This document shows positions 1 to 8,264 of a stretch of DNA of 40,309 nucleotides, piece after piece. The notes beneath the pieces were generated by a model. The model was not told the origin of the DNA. It saw only the letters and a program-made list of their open reading frames with translations, and made no database searches. A program made the translations under genes and the position numbers. Numbering within the stretch: the stretch's first letter is position 1; each line of letters begins with the position of its first letter. This stretch comes from Verrucomicrobiales bacterium (GTDB lineage: Bacteria > Verrucomicrobiota > Verrucomicrobiia > Limisphaerales > F1-12-MAGs170): NCBI GenBank assembly GCA_005777315.1, contig SXMN01000115.1, positions 1 through 40,309 on the forward strand, in the 5' to 3' direction.

Positions 1-1209
1 GATCGAGATGACGAGCCGCAAGTTGGCCTCCACCATTTCAGTCTTGGCCTGGAGCGCCTTCTTGTTGAAGCGCTGGAGCTGCTTGTACGATTCCAGATAA
101 TCGTCACAAGGCATGCGCGCAAATTCTTCGAGAGCTTTGATTTTGCGCTCCTCGGAGGTGATGATCGTCTGTTGTTGGGCGGACTTGCGTTGAAGATTGA
201 GATCTTGGATGACCCTCAGGCTCAATCTTAGCTTGTCGTGAATGTTGTCCGCAACCAGCGCCATCTCCTCGATCACCTTCTGCTTGTAGTAAAATTTCGG
301 GTAGGACTTTTGCAGCCGATCGTCCGATTTTCTGAAGTCGTTGAAAGTCTTGTCGCGCTTGGTCTTGCTTGGAGCAGTTTGCCATTCGGCGTAGCGGTCA
401 TCCACCGTCTGATCCAGCACTCGAACATCCTTGAGCAGTTTGTGCAGGGCCTTGAGGTGGTTTTCACGCCCTTCGATCTTTTTGTCGAGGATCACGCGAT
501 CAAATCGTTCCTTCGGCGGCTCTGAAATCAGCTTCTCAGCAAGAGCGATGTGTTCTTTGCCAGCAAAACCGAAGCTGTAAATGATTCGTTTGACCTCGTT
601 TTCCGCATCTTCAATCCGCTTGGAAATCTCAACTTCCTGCTCGCGAGTGAGCAGGGGAACCTGCCCCATCTGCTTCAAGTACATCCGGACTGGATCATCC
701 AGGATGTCCAGGCGGCCCTTGTCCTCCGGCTCCTCCTCGGGTTCGGGCTGCTTGACGCGATCCACCTCCGCCTGATCGACAATCTCAACCTCGAGATTGC
801 GCAGCTTGATATACACCTCATCCAGGTCTTCCGGAGAAACGACATTCTCCGGCAGCGCGTCGTTGATGTCGCCGTAAGTGAGGTATCCTTGTTCCTGCGC
901 TAGGCGGACCAGTTCCTTGATCTTTTCGGTCAGGTCCACACCTGACTGGCTCTTCAGTTTTTCGATCGTGAGCTGCCCGGTGGCGACGAGCGTTTTCTTA
1001 TCGATGACACCAGAGGGAGCGGCGGCTTTGGGCTCGGGGGCGGCGGCTGCGATGGGGTGAGACTTTGGCACAACTTGGGACGAAGCGGGATTTTTGGTTT
1101 TGCGTGATAACCGAGGTGAGGCCGCTCGCGCCTTGGCGATGGCTGAGGCGTTCGCGGACCTGGCGCGACCGGATCTGGTAGCCGGTCTCTTGACCTTCGA
1201 TTTCACCAT
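1..1209 (-). CDS. rpoD: RNA polymerase primary sigma factor RpoD (sigma-70), N-terminal part
   Basis: Reading the minus strand from the ATG at 1209 gives 403 uninterrupted codons running off the window edge. Residues 1-65 are a basic, Lys/Ala/Ser-rich leader. Residues about 75-145 resemble region 1.1. Region 1.2 lies at about 168-202 (LDDPVRMYLKQMGQVPLLTR, then EQEVEISKRIE), and a charged non-conserved region follows. The last residues, EMVEANLRLVISI, are the beginning of region 2.1. Regions 2.2-4.2 lie outside the window. The region 1.2 and 2.1 signatures identify a group 1 (housekeeping) sigma factor, which directs core RNA polymerase to -35/-10 promoters. The gene diverges from the small antitoxin-like gene at 1554. 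Nothing suggests a frameshift. Identification is firm; only completeness is unknown. Confidence 0.95.
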   Translation of the reverse strand, partial: MVKSKVKRPATRSGRARSANASAIAKARAASPRLSRKTKNPASSQVVPKSHPIAAAAPEPKAAAPSGVIDKKTLVATGQLTIEKLKSQSGVDLTEKIKELVRLAQEQGYLTYGDINDALPENVVSPEDLDEVYIKLRNLEVEIVDQAEVDRVKQPEPEEEPEDKGRLDILDDPVRMYLKQMGQVPLLTREQEVEISKRIEDAENEVKRIIYSFGFAGKEHIALAEKLISEPPKERFDRVILDKKIEGRENHLKALHKLLKDVRVLDQTVDDRYAEWQTAPSKTKRDKTFNDFRKSDDRLQKSYPKFYYKQKVIEEMALVADNIHDKLRLSLRVIQDLNLQRKSAQQQTIITSEERKIKALEEFARMPCDDYLESYKQLQRFNKKALQAKTEMVEANLRLVISI

Positions 1210-1295
1210 AGGGCAAAATTTGACGAGTTCCGGAGTCCGAAACGCGAAATTGTAGGCGAACTTTATGAATCACCTTCGGGGAGTCAAGCAGGACG

Positions 1296-1322
1296 AATAT
1301 ATTTTTACTTTTCGCTCTCCAA
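1296..1322 (-). promoter_or_regulatory. Possible rpoD promoter in the 344-nt rpoD/antitoxin divergent gap
   Basis: The region 1210-1553 has no convincing gene. On the minus strand it contains an AT-rich patch with TATATT (1301-1296) preceded by TTGGAG (1322-1317), about 86 nt upstream of the rpoD start. The 15-nt spacer is short for a sigma-70 promoter, so this is only a candidate. Confidence 0.22.
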
Positions 1323-1553
1323 CACTCCAATCCTGGGAAGGGACGCAGGCTGTTCGCGCGAAAGTTACAATACGAACTGCATCAAATTTCTAAAGTCCCT
1401 GAGGTGCCAATGTGGTGAAGAGCACGGTGCCGGTAGGGGTTGCAACACAAACGTGAAACCCTCCGGCACGACACACAATCTCTTCGGCATCCGAGTCGGC
1501 GAGAGGAACCATCTTTTTTTCGCAAACCAGAATCAAAACCTTAAATCCCCGCC

Positions 1554-1751
1554 ATGAGCTTCGAGCAAATCGAAAAGACCTTGCTGCAACTGCCTCGCGA
1601 GGAACGCAGCCGTTTCGCCGACTCGTTTTACCAACACGAAAACGAAATCCTGGATCCACAGGACGAGGATGATATCCCCTCTTCCGTAAAACCAGAGGTT
1701 CTTCGGCACCACGACCAAGCCCTGGCGAGCCTCGAATTGAAGGAGTCTTGA
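1554..1751 (+). CDS. Small putative addiction-module antitoxin, no toxin beside it
   Basis: This 65-residue acidic protein begins MSFEQIEKTLLQLPREERSR. That pattern (short helix, 'LP.EER..', acidic C-terminus) is typical of small 'putative addiction module component' antitoxins that partner RelE/ParE toxins. The C-terminal half is strongly acidic (DPQDEDDIP). No ParE/RelE-like frame follows within the 250 nt before nuoC, so it is either an orphan antitoxin or a remnant. It lies between rpoD (divergent) and nuoC and ends about 120 nt before a terminator-like hairpin. The assignment rests on the motif and size only. It could also be an unrelated small helical protein. Confidence 0.5.
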   Translation: MSFEQIEKTLLQLPREERSRFADSFYQHENEILDPQDEDDIPSSVKPEVLRHHDQALASLELKES

Positions 1752-1873
1752 GTCGGTATCATCGGCGAGAATTCACGAGGCGACGGTGAAGCCAGCGCAG
1801 CGGCGCAGATCCCCGTGGCCCACGCGCTCGCCGCTTGAACCAATCATAGCCCGCAAAGCCTGCCACACATCAA

Positions 1874-1910
1874 GGGAACACACCGAAAGGTGCGTTCCCC
1901 CTTTTCTTGG
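1874..1910 (+). terminator. Terminator-like hairpin with GAAA loop, upstream of nuoC
   Basis: A 10-bp stem with one mismatch (GGGAAC.CACC / GGTG.GTTCCC, 1874-1884 and 1889-1899) closes on a GAAA tetraloop and is followed by CCTTTTCTT. It would end transcription from the small gene at 1554. It also implies that the nuoC promoter lies in 1911-2003, where I see no clear -35/-10 pair. Confidence 0.55.
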
Positions 1911-2003
1911 TTCAATAACCTGATCGATCGCCTGCCAAATTACGCTGTCCCTTATCCAAGAAAGGCTTTGTGCAAATGAAAGACCTAAGATAGATGTCTC
2001 GCC

Positions 2004-2642
2004 GTGAATTCCGTTGAGCAGATCAAGGCGCAAATTGAAATTGCGTTTCCCGATGCCCGGATCGAGATCATCCGGAATGACAGTCCTTCAGCTCAACATT
2101 CCTTGCTGGTTCCTGCCGCCCACGCTCTGGTCGCGGCGAAATTCCTTCGCGACGATCCCGAGTTGCGCCTCGATTACTGCTCGAACGTCACGGGAGTGGA
2201 TTGGCTTGATGCCGAACTCACGGAAAAGGTGAAGGTGAAAAAGCTCGTGGAGGGTGTTGAAAAGGAAGTCGAGGAAGTGAAGAAGACGCAGCGCCCCGGC
2301 TATCTCGAATCCGTCTATCATCTCTACTCGATGGAGAAGAAACATGGGCCGGTGATCATCCGGTTGCGAACGGAAAATCGCTCGGACAAGGCCAACCTGC
2401 CTTCGCTGACTCCAGTCTGGCGCGGTTGCGAATTCCAAGAGCGCGAGATCTATGATCTTTACGGGATTGTGTTCGACGGCCATCCCGATCTCCGCCGCAT
2501 CCTCATGTGGGATGAGTTCAAAGATTTCCCGATGCGCCGGGATTACACCGAGCCGGACGATTACGAGTATGAGCCAACGCCGCACGATGAAGTGGCGGAG
2601 AAGGCGAAGAAGCATTTTCCCGAAGCCAGCCCCGTCGCATGA
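2004..2642 (+). CDS. nuoC: NADH-quinone oxidoreductase subunit C
   Basis: This 212-residue protein is the 30-kDa peripheral-arm subunit of complex I. The family signature [20 protein letters not shown] is intact in the second half, preceded by [17 protein letters not shown] lysine/glutamate-rich loop (about residues 75-95) interrupts the N-terminal domain. The chosen start is the GTG at 2004. The upstream ATG at 1993 is in another frame and stops after seven codons. It overlaps nuoD by 4 nt (ATGA), which indicates translational coupling. It is the first nuo gene of the cluster; nuoA and nuoB, which commonly precede it, are absent here. It is a stand-alone NuoC, not a NuoCD fusion. Confidence 0.95.
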   Translation: MNSVEQIKAQIEIAFPDARIEIIRNDSPSAQHSLLVPAAHALVAAKFLRDDPELRLDYCSNVTGVDWLDAELTEKVKVKKLVEGVEKEVEEVKKTQRPGYLESVYHLYSMEKKHGPVIIRLRTENRSDKANLPSLTPVWRGCEFQEREIYDLYGIVFDGHPDLRRILMWDEFKDFPMRRDYTEPDDYEYEPTPHDEVAEKAKKHFPEASPVA

Positions 2643-3904
2643 GCCAAAGCCCTTCCAGCACCATTGGCATAGTGGGGGGCACGGGCCTGGCCTCACAGGC
2701 GTCGCCCACGGAGGGGCAATCTTCTTCTTTCGGTGCGCAGTCACTTCCGCATCATCAACCGGGCTACAGCTTGCAGCCTAAGGTTGACGCCGCCGGGGAG
2801 GTTTCGAGCGAATTGCTCGAAATCGCCATGGGTCCGCATCATCCATCGACGCATGGCGTTTTTCGCATGGACGTGGTGCTCGATGGCGAACGGGTGGTGA
2901 AGCTCAAGCCGGTCTTCGGCTACCTGCATCGCAATCACGAGAAGATAGCCGAGAACACCTCCTACCTGGCGTCGATGCCTTACACGGACCGGCTCGATTA
3001 TCTTTGCTCGATGACCAACAACTGGGCTTACGCGCTTGCCGTCGAGAAACTCGCCGGACTCAAGCCAACTGAGCGCGCCGAGTACATCCGCGTCATCACT
3101 GCCGAACTCACCCGCCTCCTGAATCACACCTGTCTCATCGGCTTCCTGGTGCAGGACATGGGCGCGATGGGTACGCCGCTGATGTACGCCTTCCGCGAGC
3201 GCGAGAAGATTCTGGATCTGTTCGAGTCGTTGAGTGGCGCCCGGATGATGTGCAATTACATGCGGTTCGGCGGCTGTCGGGTGGATCTTCCTCCGGGCTG
3301 GCTCGATCAGGCAAGGGCCGTTGTCGCCGGCTACCCGCAATTCCTCGATGAGTTCGAGGCGTTGCTCTCGGAGAATGAAATTCTCTTGGCGCGCAGCCAG
3401 GGCGTAGGGGTTCTTTCCCGCGAACTCGCCATCAATGCCAGCATCACCGGCCCGATGCTCCGGGCCAGCGGTGTGAATTATGACATTCGCAAGGTGGACA
3501 AGTATGGGATCTACGACCGGTTTGATTTTCGCATTCCGCTCGGCGAGCATGGCGATGTCTTTGACCGCTATATGATCCGCATTCTCGAAATGCGCGAGTC
3601 GATCAAGATCCTCACACAGGCACTGAAAGACATCCCGGAGGGGCCGATTGTTGATCCCAAGGCGAAGCTTCGCGGCTTTCGACCCAAGGCAGGCGAAGCT
3701 TATGGCCGCATCGAAGCTGGCAAAGGCGAACTGGGTTTTTATCTCATCAGCGATGGATCCCCCAATCCGTATCGTTACCGGGTTCGACCTCCCAGCCTGA
3801 TCAACCTTACAATCCTGGAAGACATGTGTCTCGGCACCACCATCGGCGACGTCATGGTCATTCTTGGCAGCGTGGACATCGTGCTCGGGGAGGTGGATCG
3901 ATGA
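2639..3904 (+). CDS. nuoD: NADH-quinone oxidoreductase subunit D, with N-terminal extension
   Basis: This 421-residue protein is the 49-kDa subunit that forms the quinone-binding pocket with NuoB at the base of the peripheral arm. The quinone-site segment [13 protein letters not shown] and the C-terminal [19 protein letters not shown] are canonical. The start at 2639 overlaps the nuoC stop (ATGA). It gives a leader of roughly 60 residues, rich in Ser/Gly/Gln, before the conserved domain. Most NuoD proteins begin much closer to the [12 protein letters not shown] motif. The leader could be a genuine extension, or translation could begin further inside. The gene is followed by 58 nt and then an inserted TA module rather than by nuoE/F or nuoI. 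Confidence 0.96.
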   Translation: MSQSPSSTIGIVGGTGLASQASPTEGQSSSFGAQSLPHHQPGYSLQPKVDAAGEVSSELLEIAMGPHHPSTHGVFRMDVVLDGERVVKLKPVFGYLHRNHEKIAENTSYLASMPYTDRLDYLCSMTNNWAYALAVEKLAGLKPTERAEYIRVITAELTRLLNHTCLIGFLVQDMGAMGTPLMYAFREREKILDLFESLSGARMMCNYMRFGGCRVDLPPGWLDQARAVVAGYPQFLDEFEALLSENEILLARSQGVGVLSRELAINASITGPMLRASGVNYDIRKVDKYGIYDRFDFRIPLGEHGDVFDRYMIRILEMRESIKILTQALKDIPEGPIVDPKAKLRGFRPKAGEAYGRIEAGKGELGFYLISDGSPNPYRYRVRPPSLINLTILEDMCLGTTIGDVMVILGSVDIVLGEVDR

Positions 3905-3962
3905 GGACAAACATTGACCAGCCGGAGGCCTCTCCTTACGTTGGCCTTGAAGGTAAGGCACC

Positions 3963-4223
3963 ATGAAAGCCACTGCCACACTCACCAGCAAGGGCCAGAT
4001 CACGATCCCCAAGAGTGTGCGCCATCTTCTCGGATTAGTGACGGGCGATACCATCGAGTTTGAAATGCAGCACGGCAAAGTCGAGGTTCGCCCCTCGAAG
4101 CCAAGGCGAAGTTCCGCCGGCGTGCTCAGAGCTCATCTCCCGCGTGGATGGAAAACACCGTCAGTTGAAGCTTTGGATGCAGGCATTGCTCGCTATCTGG
4201 CACAGAGACTCAAGAGTGCATGA
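3963..4223 (+). CDS. AbrB/SpoVT-type antitoxin (VapB-like) inside the nuo cluster
   Basis: This 86-residue protein starts MKATATLTSKGQITIPKSVR, the swapped-hairpin AbrB DNA-binding fold ('SKGQITIPK..R..L.L..GD.IEF'). A C-terminal region of about 40 residues probably wraps the toxin. It overlaps the downstream PIN toxin by 4 nt (ATGA at 4220). A Shine-Dalgarno-like AAGGTAAGG lies just upstream. Such proteins neutralise the cognate RNase and usually repress their own promoter. The pair is co-oriented with nuo and sits between nuoD and nuoI, so it may be carried on the nuo transcript. Confidence 0.87.
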   Translation: MKATATLTSKGQITIPKSVRHLLGLVTGDTIEFEMQHGKVEVRPSKPRRSSAGVLRAHLPRGWKTPSVEALDAGIARYLAQRLKSA

Positions 4224-4618
4224 TCTCGGCTGACAGCAATCTTGTCATCCGCCACCTTGTCCAGGATGCCCCTGTCCAGGTGCGGAAAGTACACCAGTTG
4301 TTTGACAATGCGGAACTCCGGCAGGAGCCGGTTCTGCTGAGTCATATTGTGCTGTGTGAAGCATGCTGGGTTTTCGAGGCCGTTTACGGTTTTGACAAGC
4401 CGCAGATCGGGATGGCATTACAAGCACTGATGGACGATGCGGGTTTTCATATTCAGGGCAGACAGCTTGTCGAGGAGGCACTCAAATACTACCGCAAACA
4501 CTCTGGTCAATTTTCGGACCATCTCATTGGCGTCGTTGCCCGTCACGAGGGGGCTCGCACGACCTACACATTCGACCGGGCTGTTGGGAAACTTCCAAAC
4601 TTCACTCTGATGCAATGA
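4220..4618 (+). CDS. PIN-domain RNase toxin (VapC-like)
   Basis: This 132-residue protein has the PIN acidic tetrad: D5 (ISADSNLVIR), E47 (VLCEACWVF), D100 (QFSDHLIG) and D119 (YTFDRAVG). By family knowledge it should be a Mg2+-dependent endoribonuclease that cleaves tRNA or rRNA when free of its antitoxin. All active-site residues are present and the length is normal, so the toxin is probably functional. Its start overlaps the antitoxin stop. nuoI begins 39 nt downstream of its stop, so the module lies within the complex I transcription unit with no visible terminator. Confidence 0.88.
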   Translation: MISADSNLVIRHLVQDAPVQVRKVHQLFDNAELRQEPVLLSHIVLCEACWVFEAVYGFDKPQIGMALQALMDDAGFHIQGRQLVEEALKYYRKHSGQFSDHLIGVVARHEGARTTYTFDRAVGKLPNFTLMQ

Positions 4619-4657
4619 GCCGGTTCCCATTAACTTGTCAGCCCATCGACTAAACAC

Positions 4658-5314
4658 ATGCTCGGCACTGGAATCATCAAAGGAATGGTGGAGACGGCGA
4701 GGAACTTCGTCGGCAGCTACACCGATGAAGCCCGGTTGACGACGAGCGAGTATCCCGAGGAAAAACTCTCGCCCAAGGAGAACGCTCGCACGTTTCCATT
4801 CCTGGTGTTCGACACTACGGATTCCGCCGCCGGGTTGCGGTGTGTCGCCTGCCAGATTTGTGAGAAAGAGTGTCCACCCAAGTGCATCTACATCGAGAAG
4901 AGCAAAACGAAGAAACCGGATTACACCGGCAAGCCCCAGCTTTTCCCGGCGGTGTTCGACATCGACATCTCCGTTTGCATGAGCTGCCAGATTTGCGTCG
5001 AGGTCTGCCCGTTCGACGCGATCAAGATGGATCAGGCCTTTGAACTCAGCACTTCGGACCGATTTGGCGGCCTCCTCCTGCACAAGGAAGACCTCGCGAA
5101 ACCCAACGATTACTACATCAGCATCCACCCCTCAGAAGCTCGGGAGGTGGATGAACGTCTCGCCGCGGAGAAGGTGAAGGCTGAAGCGAAAGCCAAAGCC
5201 GAAGCTGCCGGCAGCGCGTCGGAACCCAAGCCGGCCATTGCGCCGACCACAAAACCGGCACCTGCCCAACCGCAAACGGGAGCGTCCGCAACACCCGCCC
5301 CTGCCACCACCTGA
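4658..5314 (+). CDS. nuoI: NADH-quinone oxidoreductase subunit I (2 x 4Fe-4S)
   Basis: This 218-residue ferredoxin-like subunit carries the N6a and N6b clusters that pass electrons towards the quinone site. Two CxxCxxCxxxCP motifs are visible, CVACQICEKECP and CMSCQICVEVCP. The last 60 or so residues (from EVDERLAAEKVKAEAKAK) form an Ala/Lys and then Ala/Pro/Thr-rich tail. This tail is beyond the usual domain and probably disordered. The start ATG at 4658 follows the PIN toxin by 39 nt. nuoH starts immediately after the stop. Confidence 0.95.
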   Translation: MLGTGIIKGMVETARNFVGSYTDEARLTTSEYPEEKLSPKENARTFPFLVFDTTDSAAGLRCVACQICEKECPPKCIYIEKSKTKKPDYTGKPQLFPAVFDIDISVCMSCQICVEVCPFDAIKMDQAFELSTSDRFGGLLLHKEDLAKPNDYYISIHPSEAREVDERLAAEKVKAEAKAKAEAAGSASEPKPAIAPTTKPAPAQPQTGASATPAPATT

Positions 5315-5315
5315 C

Positions 5316-6509
5316 ATGGATCAGATCGATCAAATTTTCGTCAGCCTCAAGCATTGGGCAGTCCACTTCTTCCCGGCTGTGGTGCAGCCGCTGGTCTCGG
5401 CGGGATTGAGCATTGCGGCGCTCATTGCAACGTTCGGGTCGATCTTCGCAATCACCACCTGGGTCGAGCGAAAGGCGCTTGGTCGCATCCAAAACCGGCT
5501 CGGACCTAATCGTGTGGGACCATTCGGACTGCTTCAGCCCCTCGCGGACGCAATCAAGATGCTGACCAAGGAAGACATTGTTCCCGTTTCTGCTGACCGT
5601 GTGGTCCATTATCTCGCCCCGTTCGCCCTGATCATTCCCGTATCGCTGGCTCTTGCTGTCATCCCTTATGGCCGCAACATGGCTCCGGTGGATCTCGATG
5701 CCGGCGTTCTTTTCTTCTTTGCCGTCGGTGCTGCAGCGGAAGTCGCCGTGTTCATGGCGGGCTGGTCGAGCCGCAATAAATATTCGATCCTCGGAGCCAT
5801 GAGGGCCATTGCGCAAATGATCAGTTACGAACTGCCACTCGTGCTCTCAACGATCAGCGTCGTGATGATCGTTGGTTCGTTGTCGCTCGTGAAAATTGTC
5901 GAGGCGCAAAACCACTTCGTTCTGGGCTTTCTTCCTGGCTGGCACGTCCTGACGCCGTGGGGCTTTGCCGGTTTCGTCCTCTTCATGATAGCGGCAGCCG
6001 CTGAATCCAATCGTGCGCCGTTCGACCTGCCGGAAGCCGAATCGGAAATCATCGCCGGCTACCTCACCGAATACTCGGGATTCAAATATGCCCTCTTCTT
6101 TCTGGGCGAGTACTGGGGAATGTTCGCCGTCAGCGGACTGGCGGTCACGCTCTTCCTGGGCGGTTGGACGGCTCCATTCCCATTCCTCGTGTGGGTGCCT
6201 TCATTCGTTTGGTTCTTCGCCAAGCTCGGTGCGCTAATCGTTCTTTTCATCTGGATCCGTGGCACCCTGCCCCGGTTGCGAATCGATCAACTGATGAGCT
6301 TCGCGTGGAAGTTTCTGCTGCCAATGTCGCTCATCAACATCGTCGTCGCGGCTGTGTGGCACTTTGCCGCTGGTTGGAGTTTTCCCCTGGCATCCCTTTG
6401 GCGCTGGGTTTTGTGCGCGGCATTGGTGGCCATTCCGTATCTCAGCTTCGGTCGGGCGATGGCAGGAAGACGACGTTTCCCCAAACGAGTTTATCAGTAC
6501 GCGACTTAA
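5316..6509 (+). CDS. nuoH: NADH-quinone oxidoreductase subunit H
   Basis: This 397-residue, multi-helix membrane subunit links the quinone site to the proton-pumping arm. Conserved loops are visible: WVERKALGRIQNRLGPNRVG near the N-terminus, the acidic PFDLPEAESEIIAGYLTEYS segment and IWIRGTLPRLRIDQLM near the C-terminus. The ATG at 5316, one nucleotide after the nuoI stop, is chosen. An earlier in-frame methionine would overlap the nuoI tail and add non-membrane sequence. All core motifs are intact. Confidence 0.96.
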   Translation: MDQIDQIFVSLKHWAVHFFPAVVQPLVSAGLSIAALIATFGSIFAITTWVERKALGRIQNRLGPNRVGPFGLLQPLADAIKMLTKEDIVPVSADRVVHYLAPFALIIPVSLALAVIPYGRNMAPVDLDAGVLFFFAVGAAAEVAVFMAGWSSRNKYSILGAMRAIAQMISYELPLVLSTISVVMIVGSLSLVKIVEAQNHFVLGFLPGWHVLTPWGFAGFVLFMIAAAAESNRAPFDLPEAESEIIAGYLTEYSGFKYALFFLGEYWGMFAVSGLAVTLFLGGWTAPFPFLVWVPSFVWFFAKLGALIVLFIWIRGTLPRLRIDQLMSFAWKFLLPMSLINIVVAAVWHFAAGWSFPLASLWRWVLCAALVAIPYLSFGRAMAGRRRFPKRVYQYAT

Positions 6510-6527
6510 GCAATTTAACTTGAGAAC

Positions 6528-7028
6528 ATGAGCCCCGTTTTTGCCATCCTCGCAGCGATGACGCTCGCCAGTGCGATCGCGGCGATGTCCTTCCGCAAGC
6601 TCGTGCATTCGGCACTGTCGATGATCCTGACCTTCTCAGGACTGGCCTCGATCTACCTTCATCTCAACGCGCAGTTTGTCGGACTGGTTCAGGTTCTTGT
6701 CTATGTGGGAGCCGTCGCCATTCTCGTTGTCTTCGCAATTCTTCTAACGCGAGACAGCACACGCGACTCGTCCGTTCGCTCACTCGCAAAGTCCTGGCTG
6801 ACGGGGCTTCTGGTGGCCGGAGCTGTCTTCGGCACACTGGCAGCCGCGATCCTTGGATCCCGAGCCCTGGATCGAGCTGCACCACAGGCTGCCGAAATCA
6901 CCGTGAAGAAGATCGGCGAGCAGCTCATGACCCGTTATGTCATCCCGCTCGAAGTGGTGGCCCTGCTCCTCACCGCCGCGATGATCGGGGCCGTCATCAT
7001 TGCGATGCGCGAGAAGGAAGGGAAATGA
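6528..7028 (+). CDS. nuoJ: NADH-quinone oxidoreductase subunit J
   Basis: This 166-residue membrane protein has five hydrophobic segments. It contains the NuoJ hallmark QVLVYVGAVAILVVFAILLT in the third helix, where the pi-bulge helix couples quinone chemistry to the pumping arm. It begins 18 nt after nuoH and overlaps nuoK by 4 nt (ATGA at 7025). Length and topology are normal. Confidence 0.95.
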   Translation: MSPVFAILAAMTLASAIAAMSFRKLVHSALSMILTFSGLASIYLHLNAQFVGLVQVLVYVGAVAILVVFAILLTRDSTRDSSVRSLAKSWLTGLLVAGAVFGTLAAAILGSRALDRAAPQAAEITVKKIGEQLMTRYVIPLEVVALLLTAAMIGAVIIAMREKEGK

Positions 7029-7336
7029 ACCCTCTTCACCAGTATCTGCTGTTCAGCGCCCTGCTTTTCAGCGTGGGTCTGGCGGGCGCGCTGACTCGGC
7101 GAAACGCCATTCTCGTTCTAATCGGAGTCGAGCTGATGCTCAATGCGGCGAACCTGAACTTCATTGCCTTCTGGCGCTACAGCCCGAACCCCGAGGCGCT
7201 GAACGGTGTGATGTTCGTGATCTTCAGCATTGCCATCGCCGCCGCCGAAGCCGCCGTCGGCCTCGCGCTCATCATTTCCATTTACCGGCATTACAAGACG
7301 ACGAACGTGGATGAGGTGAATGAATTGAAGGGATGA
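7025..7336 (+). CDS. nuoK: NADH-quinone oxidoreductase subunit K
   Basis: This 103-residue protein has three transmembrane helices. The conserved glutamates are present in NAILVLIGVELMLNAANLNF and in the AAAEAAVGLALI segment, both on the central hydrophilic axis of the membrane arm. It overlaps nuoJ by 4 nt. After its stop the nuo cluster is interrupted for about 2.7 kb by minus-strand TA genes and a serine hydrolase before nuoL. Confidence 0.95.
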   Translation: MNPLHQYLLFSALLFSVGLAGALTRRNAILVLIGVELMLNAANLNFIAFWRYSPNPEALNGVMFVIFSIAIAAAEAAVGLALIISIYRHYKTTNVDEVNELKG

Positions 7337-7386
7337 AGCTCACGGCGATACAACCAGAACAGGATTTTGAGAGAGCCCGCTGCCTC

Positions 7387-7701
7387 TCAAAGTTTCAACC
7401 GTCTTCTCAGGAGTTGCTCGATGACCGCCAGTTCGGCGGCTGTCAATTCGCCGAGCTTGCGCTCCAGCTTGACCGCCGGGACAGATTGAATTTGTTGAAG
7501 GTGAAATACGCCCTCCCGAAGAAAAGGCTTTGGCACGGAATGTTTTCACGAACTGCCCCGCAACGTTGTGGTGTGAGCCAGGACTGTAATCAGCGCGAGT
7601 TCATTGTCGGCGGGCCAGTCAGTGAGGAGCAGGCAAGGACGCACCTTCGCCGCCAGCCCCAAGTCAACCATCCAGACCTCACCGCGGCTTGGACGAGGCA
7701 T
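7387..7701 (-). pseudogene. PemK/MazF-type toxin gene broken by an in-frame TGA
   Basis: Read on the minus strand, this is a single 104-codon frame apart from one internal TGA at 7548-7546 (codon 52). The first half reads MPRPSRGEVWMVDLG, then KVRPCLLLTDWP and LAHTTTLRGSS. After the TGA the same frame continues with FLREGVFHLQQIQSVPAVKL and a final LLRRRLKL. Together these match the layout of PemK/MazF endoribonucleases ('RGEVW..D', 'RP.LL', 'T..RG', 'F.......V'). The start overlaps the 3' end of the antitoxin gene by 23 nt. One substitution, possibly TGG to TGA, would inactivate the toxin, leaving a 51-residue fragment without the second half of the barrel. A sequencing error is the alternative. 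Confidence 0.75.
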
Positions 7702-7867
7702 CCAGTTCCTCCTGTTTGTCGAGTTCCTGAAACGCGAGATCTGCAGCTTGGGCAGCCCATTCTAACTCCTCGCGATCTTCCTCAAGCTCAAATACCCGCC
7801 GGGCGATGGCACGGCGCTCGTCTTGCTTCAACTTCGGAAGCTCCTTCAGGATTTCGGTGGCGCTCAT
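7679..7867 (-). CDS. Antitoxin partner of the broken PemK/MazF toxin
   Basis: This 62-residue protein reads MSATEILKELPKLKQDERRA at the start and is highly charged with an acidic C-terminal half. It is a typical short helical antitoxin ('EIL.ELP.L..DER..I..R..EL'). The ATG at 7867 is preferred; an in-frame ATG at 7927 would overlap the upstream gene. Its 3' end overlaps the toxin start by 23 nt, the usual antitoxin-first order. With the toxin broken this gene may be a free antitoxin and could decay. Confidence 0.65.
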   Translation of the reverse strand: MSATEILKELPKLKQDERRAIARRVFELEEDREELEWAAQAADLAFQELDKQEELDASSKPR

Positions 7868-7892
7868 ATGTTTTCTTTCATCGTCGGAGGTT

Positions 7893-8138
7893 TCAGCGTT
7901 TGCCCCACTGCGCTCGTTCGCACTCATCCCATTCCGAGCGAATTTGGCGTTCCCATTCGGCGGCGTCCACGCTCGTCTTCAACGTGCCGAGAATAGCCTC
8001 GATCTTTTTCCAATCCGGCTTGCGCTCGGGAATGTCCAGCACGGTGAGCAACGCCTTGCCCGTCACCGGCAACTTGTCCGGTTCGGCGACGGTGATGCGT
8101 CCATGGTCAATTTCAGCGGCCATCGTGAGGTTTGCCAT
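7893..8138 (-). CDS. Putative antitoxin, toxin missing
   Basis: This 81-residue protein starts MANLTMAAEIDHGRITVAEP, followed by DKLPVTGKALLTVL and KPDWKKIEAILGTLK. It resembles small beta-rich antitoxins normally followed by a PIN toxin ('L...AEIDHG.I.......LP..G.ALLTVL'). Only 25 nt separate it from the next antitoxin gene, so its own toxin is missing, either deleted or replaced by the PemK/MazF pair. It is transcribed against the nuo genes. The start at 8138 fits the conserved N-terminus; a longer start at 8201 adds an atypical leader. Confidence 0.6.
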   Translation of the reverse strand: MANLTMAAEIDHGRITVAEPDKLPVTGKALLTVLDIPERKPDWKKIEAILGTLKTSVDAAEWERQIRSEWDECERAQWGKR

Positions 8139-8264
8139 ACGCCGGAAGGCTACTACGCGCGTGGCCAGCGACAAGGCGAGAAACGGCCTTCCGTCCATCA
8201 TCGCTCTTGAGTCATCGCCTGCGACAACTCAATTGAGTGAGCCGAACGACTTGAAGGATCCATT

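Noticed and set aside
1390..1512. Short minus-strand frame upstream of rpoD (MVPLADSDAEEIVCRAGGFH ...)
   Set aside because: It has only about 40 codons, no ribosome-binding site and no known family.
2741..4078. Long open frame (445 codons) on the minus strand opposite nuoD
   Set aside because: It is the mirror of a GC-rich coding gene. NuoD on the plus strand has full family motifs, while the minus frame shows none and is rich in His/Arg as shadow frames are.
7546..7548. Selenocysteine reading of the in-frame TGA in the PemK/MazF frame
   Set aside because: This toxin family has no selenoprotein members known to me, and I see no SECIS-like hairpin directly downstream. A nonsense mutation is simpler.
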